From: JANJTY01 sp038257155 | GTDB taxonomy: Bacteria; Pseudomonadota; Gammaproteobacteria; Xanthomonadales; Xanthomonadaceae | Direction of reading: 5' to 3' | Length of the DNA stretch: 64,000 bases | Assembly (NCBI GenBank): GCA_038257155.1 | Contig: JBBSJP010000018.1 | Coordinates: 1 to 64,000, forward strand | Shown here: positions 34,501 through 41,637 of the stretch, piece after piece | Position numbering within the stretch: the stretch's first letter is position 1 | How the letters are laid out: each line of letters opens with the position of its first letter | Made by a program: the position numbers and the translations under genes | The notes under the pieces: model-generated | Told to the model about the DNA's origin: nothing | The model's database searches: none | The model's input: the letters and a program-made list of their open reading frames with translations, nothing else

Positions 34501-35941
34501 TCGCTACGGCAAAGCGAGTTCCATCAGGGGCGATCGCCACGCTGCTGATTGCGATTCCCTGTTCGAAACGGACCAGATCGATCAGCCTTGGAGAATTGGC
34601 CAGCAATACGCCGATGCGCTGGCGTTCGACCATGGCGTCGTCAAGCCGACCCCCAGATTCCATCTCGATCAGGTTCGCCACCATGCTGCGCAGGCCGCGA
34701 AAGCCATTGCCATCGGCCAAGGCGACTTCGGCGGCCTGGCTGCGAGCGCCCCACAGGTGCGAGCGTGCTTCGTCTGCGCTGGATTCGGCGCGGTTCCATT
34801 GCAAGGTGGTGGCAAAGAGTCCACCAATCAGGGATAGCAGCAGCAGCGCGCCCAAAGCCGAGAGGCGCGGCTCACGCCGCACCAGGCGAAGTCCGCGTTG
34901 CAGTCGATTGAGTGGCCGTGCGCTTACTTCGCGCCCTTCCAGGTAGCGGCCGAGGTCTTCAGCCAATGCGCGTGCGCTGGGGTAGCGCTGAGCTGGATCC
35001 TTTTGCAGGCAACACATGCAGATCGCCTGCAGATCCAGCGGAATCCGACGATCGAAGCTGCGCGGTACCGGGGCGTGCAGGCGCACGACCTGCTCCAGGG
35101 TCTCGCGAGCGGTTGCACCGCGGAACGGCGGCCGGGCGGTGAGCGCCTCGTACAAGGTCGCTCCGAGTGCGTAGACATCGGTCACCATGCCGAGTCGGCC
35201 GTCGGCGATTGCCTGCTCGGGTGCCATGTAGCTGGGAGTGCCGGAAACCTCGCCACTATCCGACGCAAGGGTTTCTTCCAGGCGCCGTGCCAGTCCGAAA
35301 TCCGCCACCTTGGGTTCGCCGGATTCGTCGAGCAGAACGTTGCCCGGTTTGATATCCAGGTGCAGCACACCCAGTCGGTGCGCATAGTCGACCGCTTCCG
35401 CCACCAGGCGCATCATCTCGGCGGCGCGCCGTGGCGTCAGCGCACCCCCTCGCTGAATGCATTCCGCCAGCGACTCGCCGCGCACCAGCGGCATGGAGAA
35501 GAAGGGCAAACCATCGTGCTCACCGATCTCGTGGATCGTGACGATGTTCGGATGCTGCATTCGTGCAGCACTCTGCGCTTCCTGACGGAAGCGTTCGATG
35601 AATCCCGGCGAAGCCCAGGGGCCCGCAGCCAGCAGTTTCAGTGCCACTTCGCGATCGAGCGAGCGCTGGTGGGCCAGGTAAACCACGCCCATGCCGCCCT
35701 GGCCAAGTTTGCCGAGCAGGGTGTAGTCGCCAAAGCGGCTCTGCTCCGGATCGCTCAGGTCCAGGTCCAGGGCGTCAGCCGGCCGGATCGAAAGCCGGTT
35801 CGGCAGCGCGCCCGGTCCATCGCCAGTGGCCACGGTTACGCCGGCACTGGTTGATCCGAAGGCGAGTTGGGCAAGTGCGGCAACGCCGGGGTCGGCGAAC
35901 CCGGATGCATCCAGCACACTGGTGCGGTTGGACTGATTCAT
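31562..35941 (-). CDS. membrane Ser/Thr protein kinase (Hanks type) with WD40-like sensor region
   Basis: A 1459-residue kinase. The catalytic domain spans about residues 70-340: glycine loop G77-K-L-G-Q-G-G-M-G85, K102, E121, H194-L-D196-I-K198-P-G-N201, D214-F-G216 and G-T-P-S-Y-M-A-P-E. All catalytic residues are present, but the usual HRD is HLD, a non-RD kinase. A transmembrane helix (about 360-380) puts the remaining ~1080 residues in the periplasm. These form a large WD40/PD40-like propeller (repeated F-S-A-D-G-R-W-L, F-A-P-D-G-R-R-L) and a C-terminal ~200-residue beta-rich domain containing F-N-G-I-D-F-L-V-E-G-G-V-Q-L. The start ATG overlaps the sigma factor stop (ATGA), so the two are coupled. 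It probably phosphorylates one or both sigma factors (inference). Confidence 0.9.
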   Translation of the reverse strand: MNQSNRTSVLDASGFADPGVAALAQLAFGSTSAGVTVATGDGPGALPNRLSIRPADALDLDLSDPEQSRFGDYTLLGKLGQGGMGVVYLAHQRSLDREVALKLLAAGPWASPGFIERFRQEAQSAARMQHPNIVTIHEIGEHDGLPFFSMPLVRGESLAECIQRGGALTPRRAAEMMRLVAEAVDYAHRLGVLHLDIKPGNVLLDESGEPKVADFGLARRLEETLASDSGEVSGTPSYMAPEQAIADGRLGMVTDVYALGATLYEALTARPPFRGATARETLEQVVRLHAPVPRSFDRRIPLDLQAICMCCLQKDPAQRYPSARALAEDLGRYLEGREVSARPLNRLQRGLRLVRREPRLSALGALLLLSLIGGLFATTLQWNRAESSADEARSHLWGARSQAAEVALADGNGFRGLRSMVANLIEMESGGRLDDAMVERQRIGVLLANSPRLIDLVRFEQGIAISSVAIAPDGTRFAVAIHHSDGRRAVRQYATQGSDLLWETSTSGLTHATPFADLPHGQLRYTDDGRRILVGLLAMPVLAAPMHSDTIAFDAQSGQVLMPPEPGPGYSDLIFNEDASLALVRWRSDASMRFPDRMQVHTVDGWRALGPPRKHHGVQWMFAPGGHGLVGTDDFARFDLLDPASFELRWTLQLSTDAPARAWRFNHSGSLLALGTLDGSVMLVDTLDGSQRAMPSSPPATIRWLEFSSDDRSLAALAEDGTIMAWDVATGRPRAAAIRERVSNRLGRVRVVGDLLLRPIDNELRAWQLPPPAPFDNFAVPMSVRLTGSRHLFVHAFDLHAESGLLVTGGSDGLLSLWRMPVGGLLPGEAAPLPAATLSFDGRRVVAVDGARVQVIDAGTGRAMGPAAEHPESVRFAEFSADGRWLVTIAGRTLRVLEGDSMALRGEPMLLPQTPLRVEIARQAPVLVAATGGYQGDDYQEQLWTLDLDQARLRPQAPLVAGPLFHIELDPLGQFALTLPLRHNDREPALRLVDLTGATPTCNGIERPEAGGTIMSTAISDDGRSIWARLALPQRRSRILLWDPHTCKDLLQWDLRSSGMEPRLIASRSGVVAQNLVSDSISRLEPNSERHDVRGLGNGESMYDFALSHDGHRAAQATRNAVQIFDLHRSKRLSSLLPLPLAGNDAIAKMAFAPDGRRLLGRSVRGRWLVWELPLDYSDASQLQQLAKVLDPAGAEAPPDDVELAALRLRLRAADPGPPAATLAPAAQHVVTLAAAPDSGVDPRFVPLDLSRAVNLPLRGPGPRNPGTPGDLTTVSAGIHRFNGIDFLVEGGVQLSGGGPSISIHPFNPHSGNIPVPADVRPMRVHALVMQLVPVSPRAPPRRFADVVLIGVDGRETALEIQLMRDVVTNWMIDIVAPSARIGWVGIFPAQQRDGGYTSSHTPSIVNLASLDVPTEVGEVAAVRLKAGSGSMEAPMFYAVTLEVEPDIPSVPDGISHAQ

Positions 35942-36651
35942 GGCTTGCCCGACAGCGCACGCAGCAGCGCAGCGCGCTCTGCCTCAAGATCCGACGAACT
36001 GGCCACGGTTTCCGCGAGTTCGGTTTCAACCAGTTCGCGGAAGCGTTGACGCAGCCGTTTTACCGCCACCTGCAGGGCCAAGGCCCCGATGCCAAGTGCC
36101 ATGGACAATTCAGCCACCGCGCTTGGCGACGGGTCGATTGTCAGGAAGGGTGCCAGTCGCTCGAACATTCCCCCGCGCCCGCTGCGCTCGACCTCGGCGC
36201 GCAAGCGCTCGCGGCTGCGGCTCAGTACCTGCAGACCGAAACTGCGTTCGAATGCCGTGTCCGGCGCGGCATCGGCGAGATGCTCGCGGGCCAGACGCTC
36301 TTCGAGTTCATCGAGTGAAAGCGGCGGATCGGGCAGGGGCGGCAGGCCGGGTGGTACTCCTGGCGTGGCCAGGAAGCTCTGCAGCCGATCAAACAGGAAA
36401 ACCCGGAACCGACCGAAAGACGCCGGGTTGCTGGTACGGATATCGGCAGCCAGGCTGGCAAAGAACTGTCGGCAACGGAACTGGGCTGCACCTGGGTCCA
36501 AACCCGAGCGACGCAGGAAGGCAAAGGCGGGATACCAGTAGCCTCGACACAATTCAGTTAGCGGATCGGCGCCAGACCCAGCGTCGCCATCGCGCAGCGC
36601 TGCCACCAGTGACCATCGGGTATGGCCGAACGCATCGCCTGATGAGCCCAT
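35938..36651 (-). CDS. ECF-like sigma factor, degenerate paralogue
   Basis: A 237-residue protein aligned end to end with the sigma factor encoded just upstream. Both begin [GT]-x-T-R-W-S-[VL]-[LV] and end with a V-x-R-L-R-Q-R-[FL]-R-[ED] helix, then L-A-E-T-V. In region 2 the acidic E-A-E-D-L-T-Q-S-F-F core of the partner is replaced by G-A-A-Q-F-R-C-R-Q-F-F, and a proline-rich insert (P-P-G-L-P-P-L-P-D-P-P-L) sits between the domains. It may no longer bind core polymerase or -10 DNA normally. The chosen ATG at 36651 has GGAG four bases upstream; the longer frame would overlap the partner gene. It overlaps the kinase start by 4 bp. Confidence 0.72.
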   Translation of the reverse strand: MGSSGDAFGHTRWSLVAALRDGDAGSGADPLTELCRGYWYPAFAFLRRSGLDPGAAQFRCRQFFASLAADIRTSNPASFGRFRVFLFDRLQSFLATPGVPPGLPPLPDPPLSLDELEERLAREHLADAAPDTAFERSFGLQVLSRSRERLRAEVERSGRGGMFERLAPFLTIDPSPSAVAELSMALGIGALALQVAVKRLRQRFRELVETELAETVASSSDLEAERAALLRALSGKP

Positions 36652-36733
36652 ACCGCTCCGGTTGCTTTGTTGCTGCACGCGCCACCCCCAAGACTTCCAC
36701 GCCTGCCTGTTGTACCGGTAGTTGGGCAGCCGA

Positions 36734-37477
36734 TTACATGGTTGCGGAACCGGTCCGGTTTGGCCCATTCGATGCCCTGCGCTTTACCCCGCCCCAGGCC
36801 TGGCGCATCAAATCCAACTCGGACTCCAGTTCGGCCTCATTGCACACGGTTTCGGCCAGCTCATCGCGCACTGCATCGCGCAGTCGCTGGCGGAGCCGGT
36901 GCACTGCAACCGCCAGGGTGTTGCTGCGCATGTCAAAATGCTGCGCCAGGCGCGCGTAGTCTTCGGCCTCGGGCGGCTCGATCAGGTATCCACGCAGGGC
37001 ATCGAACAATGCAAGCTTTCCGGCCGCCTCGGCTTCTCCACGCATGCGCTGTGTGGCGCGCTGCAGCACCGCCAGGGCCCAATGACGCAGGAACACGTCT
37101 TCCGGATCATCGCCCCTTGCTGACTCGACTTCGGTCGATGCGTCCAAGCTGAGGTGTGCGGCGCCGCCGCCGCGAATCGCCGCGCAGCGGGAGGCTTCGG
37201 CATTGGTCAGGAAGTGCTTGAGCGAAGTGAGCAGCAGGGCGCGGAAGCGACCGCGCAGGGGATCGGCGCGCGACTCGATGCGTCGTTCGATCAGTGTGGC
37301 AAAGAAGGACTGGGTCAGATCCTCGGCCTCGGCCCGGGAAGCCACACGCTGTCGCACATAGGCCAGCACCGGGCGACGATAGGCCTCGCACAGGTACTCA
37401 AGCGCCGAACGCGCCTGCAGTGGATCTTCACGCCCAGCGACCAGCACGCTCCAGCGCGTGGTTGGAAACATCCCCAT
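36734..37477 (-). CDS. ECF-like RNA polymerase sigma factor
   Basis: A 247-residue sigma factor of the large ECF type often found next to Ser/Thr kinases. Region 2 carries Y-V-R-Q-R-V-A-S-R-A-E-A-E-D-L-T-Q-S-F-F. Region 4 shows a helix-turn-helix-like segment (D-Y-A-R-L-A-Q-H-F-D-M-R-S-N-T-L-A-V-A-V-H-R, with M-R in place of a more usual turn), then L-R-Q-R-L-R-D. It begins F-P-T-T-R-W-S-V, as is usual in this group. The site GGGGGA lies before the ATG at 37477; a second ATG two codons on is possible. It is first in the sigma-sigma-kinase-receptor unit. Regulation by kinase phosphorylation is known for related ECF groups (the EcfP/PknT pair of Vibrio) and is inferred here. Confidence 0.85.
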   Translation of the reverse strand: MGMFPTTRWSVLVAGREDPLQARSALEYLCEAYRRPVLAYVRQRVASRAEAEDLTQSFFATLIERRIESRADPLRGRFRALLLTSLKHFLTNAEASRCAAIRGGGAAHLSLDASTEVESARGDDPEDVFLRHWALAVLQRATQRMRGEAEAAGKLALFDALRGYLIEPPEAEDYARLAQHFDMRSNTLAVAVHRLRQRLRDAVRDELAETVCNEAELESELDLMRQAWGGVKRRASNGPNRTGSATM

Positions 37478-37554
37478 GCGGCATTCCCCCCTGTCCCGAG
37501 GGAAAGTCTACGCTGCCATTGACGGCGCGGGCCGTTCTGCAGTGAACCCAGATT

Positions 37555-38709
37555 TCAGGTCGGCGTGGGGTGAGCCTTCCAGGCTGCCAGCACTTCCGCC
37601 TCGCGTTCCGGCTTGATCCCGGCGCGAACCTCGGTGCGACGTTCCGCCGGCTGGCTGTCGAACCAGGTCAGGGTGTCGGCGGCGGTGCTGGCGAGCGGTC
37701 GGAAGCTGAGGCCCTTGGCGATGGCGCGAGCATTGGGACGCCGCCCGAATCCGGCGCTGTCACCCTTGCCGGGAACCCACACCGGCATGTCACCCCATGG
37801 CGCCACGTTGTTGGCTTCAAGGAAATCCGTCGGCACCCAGGTAAGGCGCGCTCCAGAGGTGGTGACAGCCTGGATGCCGTAAAGCATCGCAGCCATGCCG
37901 AGCTCGTAGCCGGGCCCGACCGCGTTGTACTTGCCAAGCGCACCCTGCTCGGCCATGCGAATGGTCCACTCGGCCAGATCTCGCGCATCGATGATTTGCA
38001 CCGGGTCGCTGCCATCGCCCGGGGCCAGCACTTCGCCGCCCTTTCTCAGGCGCAAGGGCCAGTAGCTGAAGCGATCAGTCTGGTCGCCCGGGCCGACGAT
38101 CAGGCCGGGCCGAATGATCGTGCTGATGCCCGGGAAATGCACTTCCGCCTCGCGTTCACAGGCCGCTTTCATCGGGCCGTAGAGTTCCATGTTCGCCATC
38201 AGGCTGTCGCGCGTCTCGGCCATGATGTCCGGGCCTTCGTAGACGGCGGTCGCTGCATCCTCGTCTTCACCAGCCACTTCGTTGCTGGCGTAGACCGACA
38301 CGGTCGAAATGAAGATGTACTGCTTGACCTTGCCCTTCAGTACCTTGCCGACATCGCGTACCCAGTAGGGCACGCTGGTCGGATTGTCGATGCACACATC
38401 CCACTCGCGTCCCGCCAGCGCGGCAAGGTCGCCGGTTTCGCGATCACCGGTCAGTTCCTCGACATCACTCGGCCATTCCTGCGGCCGCCGCCCGCGATTG
38501 AACAGGGTGATCTTGTGGCCGCGCGCCAGGGCGTAGCGCACCTGGTGTGGGCCGGTGAACCCGGTGCCGCCCAGGATCAGGATGTTCAAAGGCCGCTCGG
38601 CGCGCGTGACTGGTGTCAGGCTCGCGGCGGCTGAACCCGCACGCAAGCCGATTCCGGCCACTCCGGCCAGCGCGCCGAGCTTGAGCAGATCTCTACGGGT
38701 GGTGTGCAT
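37555..38709 (-). CDS. NAD-dependent epimerase/dehydratase family protein with Tat signal
   Basis: A 384-residue extended-SDR-like protein. The ATG at 38709 (GAGGA eight bases upstream) opens a twin-arginine signal: T-T-R-R-D-L-L-K followed by a hydrophobic stretch A-L-A-G-V-A-G-I-G and an A-x-A site. The Rossmann motif G-G-T-G-F-T-G lies at about residues 47-53. The usual Y-x-x-x-K is seen only weakly (M-E-L-Y-G-P-M-K). Export of a folded, cofactor-bound epimerase-like enzyme fits the Tat signal. The family includes UDP-sugar epimerases, RNA-binding proteins and reductases, so the substrate cannot be assigned. It lies 77 bases upstream of the first sigma gene on the same strand but is probably not part of that unit. 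Confidence 0.78.
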   Translation of the reverse strand: MHTTRRDLLKLGALAGVAGIGLRAGSAAASLTPVTRAERPLNILILGGTGFTGPHQVRYALARGHKITLFNRGRRPQEWPSDVEELTGDRETGDLAALAGREWDVCIDNPTSVPYWVRDVGKVLKGKVKQYIFISTVSVYASNEVAGEDEDAATAVYEGPDIMAETRDSLMANMELYGPMKAACEREAEVHFPGISTIIRPGLIVGPGDQTDRFSYWPLRLRKGGEVLAPGDGSDPVQIIDARDLAEWTIRMAEQGALGKYNAVGPGYELGMAAMLYGIQAVTTSGARLTWVPTDFLEANNVAPWGDMPVWVPGKGDSAGFGRRPNARAIAKGLSFRPLASTAADTLTWFDSQPAERRTEVRAGIKPEREAEVLAAWKAHPTPT

Positions 38710-38784
38710 GGACTGATCCTCGGCTAGCGCGGTGATGGTCACTGCAGTCTCGCAGCGCCGGCGCTCAGGCGCACAGGCTGAAAG

Positions 38785-39777
38785 TCACTGTTGGGTGTGC
38801 TTCCAGCACTGTCGCCACAGCGCTTGCTCTTGTGGCCCGTGAAACGTCCACGCCAGGAAACGGCTCTGCTTGTTGCCGTGTGCCATGTCGATGACTCTTG
38901 CTTCCACGGCGTCGACGGCCTGCAGTTGACGGCGCAGGCCCGGCAGCAAGGCAGCCTTGGAGACCAGGCTGCTGAACCACAGCACCTGCCTCGCCACCGC
39001 GCGGCTTTCCTGGATCATGCGGCGCAGAAAGCCGGCTTCACCGCCCAGGCAAACCAGTTCATTGCTCTGTCCGCCGAAATTCAGTCTGGGTGCGTCCCGC
39101 GGTGTCACCCCTTTGCCGAGGTTCTGCCACTTGCGCTGGCTACCCGCTCGGGCTTCGGCTGCTGACGCATGGAAGGGCGGATTGCACAGGCTCAACTCGA
39201 AGCGTTCTTCTGCCTGCAGAACCCCAGCGAAGACGTGTTCCGGCGACGCCTGGCGGCGCAGTTCGATGGCTGCCGCCAGGCCGGGATTGGCCGCGATGAT
39301 GCGTTCGGCTGAGGTCAGCGCGCCGCCATCAATGTCGACCCCGAGAAAGTGCCAGCCGTAGTCGGTGTGCCCCAGCAAGGGATAGATCGCGCTGGCACCG
39401 GTGCCGATATCCAGTGCGCGAATTTCAGCGCCGCGCGGGATCTCACCGCCGTTGTCGGAAGCAAGGAGGTCAGCCAGGCCATGCAGGTAGTCGGCGCGTC
39501 CGGGAATCGGCGGACACAGGTAGCCGGGCGGAATCTCCCAGTGCTCGATGCCGTATTGCGCGGCCAACAGGGCCTGGTTCAAACGCCGCACCGCGACAGG
39601 GTCGCTGAAGTCGATGCTGCGTTGGCCTGCGGGCGTGGTGACCAGGTGCGCAGCCAGGGCTGGGCAATGCTTCAGCAGCAGGGCAAAGTCGTAGTGACCC
39701 TGATGTCGATTGCGCGCGTGCAGGCGTGCCGGGGCTAGGGAAACAGGCTTGCGGTTCGATCCACGCGTGCCGCGCAT
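38785..39777 (-). CDS. rlmF: 23S rRNA (adenine(1618)-N(6))-methyltransferase RlmF
   Basis: A 330-residue class I methyltransferase. The N-terminus has the RlmF hallmark L-H-x-R-N-x-H-Q-G-x-Y-D-F (about 19-31). The SAM motif is D123-I-G-T-G-A-S-A-I-Y-P-L-L-G136, and the catalytic N-P-P-F-H is at 199-203, as expected for N6-adenine methylation. A family segment G-G-Q-S-N-E-L-V-C-L-G-G-E follows. It modifies A1618 of 23S rRNA. Length and motifs match the family. The start ATG 39777 is fixed by GGAGG at 39784-39788; the longer frame adds 76 unsupported residues into the divergent promoter region. Confidence 0.93.
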   Translation of the reverse strand: MRGTRGSNRKPVSLAPARLHARNRHQGHYDFALLLKHCPALAAHLVTTPAGQRSIDFSDPVAVRRLNQALLAAQYGIEHWEIPPGYLCPPIPGRADYLHGLADLLASDNGGEIPRGAEIRALDIGTGASAIYPLLGHTDYGWHFLGVDIDGGALTSAERIIAANPGLAAAIELRRQASPEHVFAGVLQAEERFELSLCNPPFHASAAEARAGSQRKWQNLGKGVTPRDAPRLNFGGQSNELVCLGGEAGFLRRMIQESRAVARQVLWFSSLVSKAALLPGLRRQLQAVDAVEARVIDMAHGNKQSRFLAWTFHGPQEQALWRQCWKHTQQ

Positions 39778-39783
39778 GGCGAG

Positions 39784-39788
39784 CCTCC
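39784..39788 (-). promoter_or_regulatory. ribosome binding site fixing the rlmF start
   Basis: GGAGG lies six bases before the ATG at 39777-39775. It rules out the upstream start at 40005, which would overlap the start of the divergent HD-domain gene. Confidence 0.7.
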
Positions 39789-40007
39789 GATGGCAGGAAT
39801 TGGATGGTGGCGCAGGATCCCGCGTGGGGCCTGTACCGCTGGCAGACAGTATGCGTGCTGCACACCCGATTCCGAGTTTCCTGCAGAGTGACAGCGGGCT
39901 GAGCTTCAGTCGATCCAGGTTGCCGCGCCCCACGCCAAGATCGATCAGGCGGAGTAAATTGGTGTTGCTGGACATAGCCGGTATCGCCGACCCCATTGGA
40001 GCCAACC

Positions 40008-40613
40008 ATGCCCGAAACGACCCTGCGAAATCCGCTATCGCATCGCTTCAATGAGGCCTTGAGCCTGGCCTGCGATCTGCATCGCCGGCAGGCCCGCAAG
40101 GGCTCCCAGGTTCCCTATGTTTCGCATTTGCTGGCGGTGGCCAGCATCGCGCTGGAGCACGGCGCGAACGAGGACGAGGCGATTGCCGCGGTGCTGCACG
40201 ATGCCGTCGAAGACCAGGGCGGCGTGGAAACGGCCGAGCTGATTCGTGAGCGCTTCGGCGATGCGGTGGCCAACATCGTGGTGGCCTGCAGTGATTCCGA
40301 TGTACAGCCGAAGCCGCCCTGGCGGGAGCGCAAGCTGGCTTACATCGCGCACGTGCGTTCGGCGCCGCCCTCGGTACGGCTGGTGTCGGCATCCGACAAA
40401 TTGCACAACGCACGCAGCATCCTCACCGACTATCGCCGTGTACGCGAGGAAGTTTGGGAACGGTTCACCGGCGGACGCGAGGGAACGCTGTGGTACTACC
40501 GCGAGCTCGTCGATGCGTTTACTTCGCACGGTGAGCATCCGCTGGTGAGCGAGCTTGCGAGGATCGTGGGCGAGATCGAACGCCTCGCCGCGCAGGACGA
40601 CGAGCCGCATTGA
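40008..40613 (+). CDS. HD-domain hydrolase resembling small alarmone hydrolases
   Basis: A 201-residue single-domain HD protein. Its motifs parallel those of (p)ppGpp hydrolases of the RSH/MESH1 type. R30-K-G-S is followed by P-Y-V-S-H40, then H64-D65-A-V-E68-D69, E-R-F-G-D-A-V-A-N-I-V, and D-K-L-H-N-A-R-S near residue 125. H40, H64 and D65 with a later aspartate would bind the metal. Removal of the 3'-pyrophosphate from (p)ppGpp is a reasonable guess, but other HD phosphohydrolases share parts of this pattern. ATG 40008 has GGAG seven bases upstream. It is transcribed divergently from rlmF across a 230-base promoter region. Confidence 0.75.
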   Translation: MPETTLRNPLSHRFNEALSLACDLHRRQARKGSQVPYVSHLLAVASIALEHGANEDEAIAAVLHDAVEDQGGVETAELIRERFGDAVANIVVACSDSDVQPKPPWRERKLAYIAHVRSAPPSVRLVSASDKLHNARSILTDYRRVREEVWERFTGGREGTLWYYRELVDAFTSHGEHPLVSELARIVGEIERLAAQDDEPH

Positions 40614-40632
40614 CGTTTTGGCGTCTCGCATC

Positions 40633-40688
40633 GGTGCGCCAAGGCGCACCCTATGAGAGCGCTTTCGTAGGGTGGGCCTTGGCCCACC
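40633..40688. repeat. inverted pair of GTAG-type palindromes (BIME-like)
   Basis: A minus-strand element at 40633-40654 (head ATAG, arms GGTGCGCC/GGCGCACC, TT loop) faces a plus-strand element at 40667-40688 (head GTAG, arms GGTGGGCC/GGCCCACC, TT loop). Two palindromes in opposite orientation separated by 12 bases form a bipartite element. It sits in the gap between the HD gene and the next co-directional gene. Confidence 0.8.
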
Positions 40689-40796
40689 GAAATGAAGGTA
40701 CGGCTTGTCCCGTATCGACGCGCCTAGCAATGCGCTGCAGCCAGGGACCGCGGCGACGCATAATCCAAGGCATCGTGGATTCCGAGTGGCCCGGAC

Positions 40797-41585
40797 ATGC
40801 CGCCATCGATTCGCATCGCGAGCTACAACGTATTGGCCGATGCCTACATCAATCCGGCCTGGTACACCCATGTCGATCCGTCCGTGCTGGATCGCGCCTG
40901 GCGCTGGCCTGCTCTGGCTCGTCGTATCGCCGGCCTGCAGGCCGATGTGGTCTGTCTGCAGGAGGTCGAACCCGCCTGCTTCGCAGTACTGAGTGAGGCC
41001 CTGGAGCCGTTCGGCCTGACCGGCGTGTTCGCGCGGAAGGGGCAGGGGCGGCCCGATGGCTGCGCAACGTTTCATCGTGCGGCGTCAGTCAGCCTGATAG
41101 AGCAGCGGACCTTGTACTTCAGCGACGCGATGGATGGTGGAGCGGCTTCCGGGCACATCGCCCTGATCTGCGTGTTCGACTCTTGCCTGGGGCCCTTGCA
41201 TGTCGCCGGCACCCATCTGCGCTGGGCACCGGATGACTCGGCGCGAGAATCTCATATCGGATGGCGCCAGGTGCGTGCCCTGTTCGAAGCCGGCATTGAT
41301 GCCAGATCCGGAGACTGGCTGATCTGCGGTGATCTCAATGGCACATCGGAAAGCGCGCCGCTGGTCGAGCTCGCCCGTAGCGGCTTCGTTGATGCCTTCG
41401 CGACATTGCCTCAGGCGACATGCAACCCGAATCAGCGCACCAAGCGTATCGACTACATCCTGCACGGGGGCAATCTGTCAGCGATTCCTGATCGCTTGCC
41501 CATGATTGACGACCAGACATCGCTGCCCTCACTGAGCGAGCCCTCCGATCACCTGCCCATACTTGCCACCCTGCATCGCCTCTGA
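40797..41585 (+). CDS. endonuclease/exonuclease/phosphatase family protein
   Basis: A 262-residue member of the EEP superfamily, nearest in style to the CCR4/nocturnin/angel group. Visible active-site pieces are S-Y-N-V-L-A-D-A-Y at residues 9-17, L-Q-E-V-E (metal-binding glutamate, about residue 57), A-G-T-H-L-R-W, I-C-G-D-L-N-G-T (about 180) and the final S-D-H-L-P-I. The set is complete, so phosphodiesterase or phosphatase activity is expected. Targets in this superfamily range from RNA 3' ends to lipids and nucleotides and cannot be decided. No signal peptide is seen. ATG 40797 opens directly onto the first strand; no strong ribosome site is visible. Confidence 0.82.
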   Translation: MPPSIRIASYNVLADAYINPAWYTHVDPSVLDRAWRWPALARRIAGLQADVVCLQEVEPACFAVLSEALEPFGLTGVFARKGQGRPDGCATFHRAASVSLIEQRTLYFSDAMDGGAASGHIALICVFDSCLGPLHVAGTHLRWAPDDSARESHIGWRQVRALFEAGIDARSGDWLICGDLNGTSESAPLVELARSGFVDAFATLPQATCNPNQRTKRIDYILHGGNLSAIPDRLPMIDDQTSLPSLSEPSDHLPILATLHRL

Positions 41586-41637
41586 GCGCGAAGCGGGCTC
41601 AGGCGAAACGCTCGGCTCAAGCTCAAGACTGATTGGC

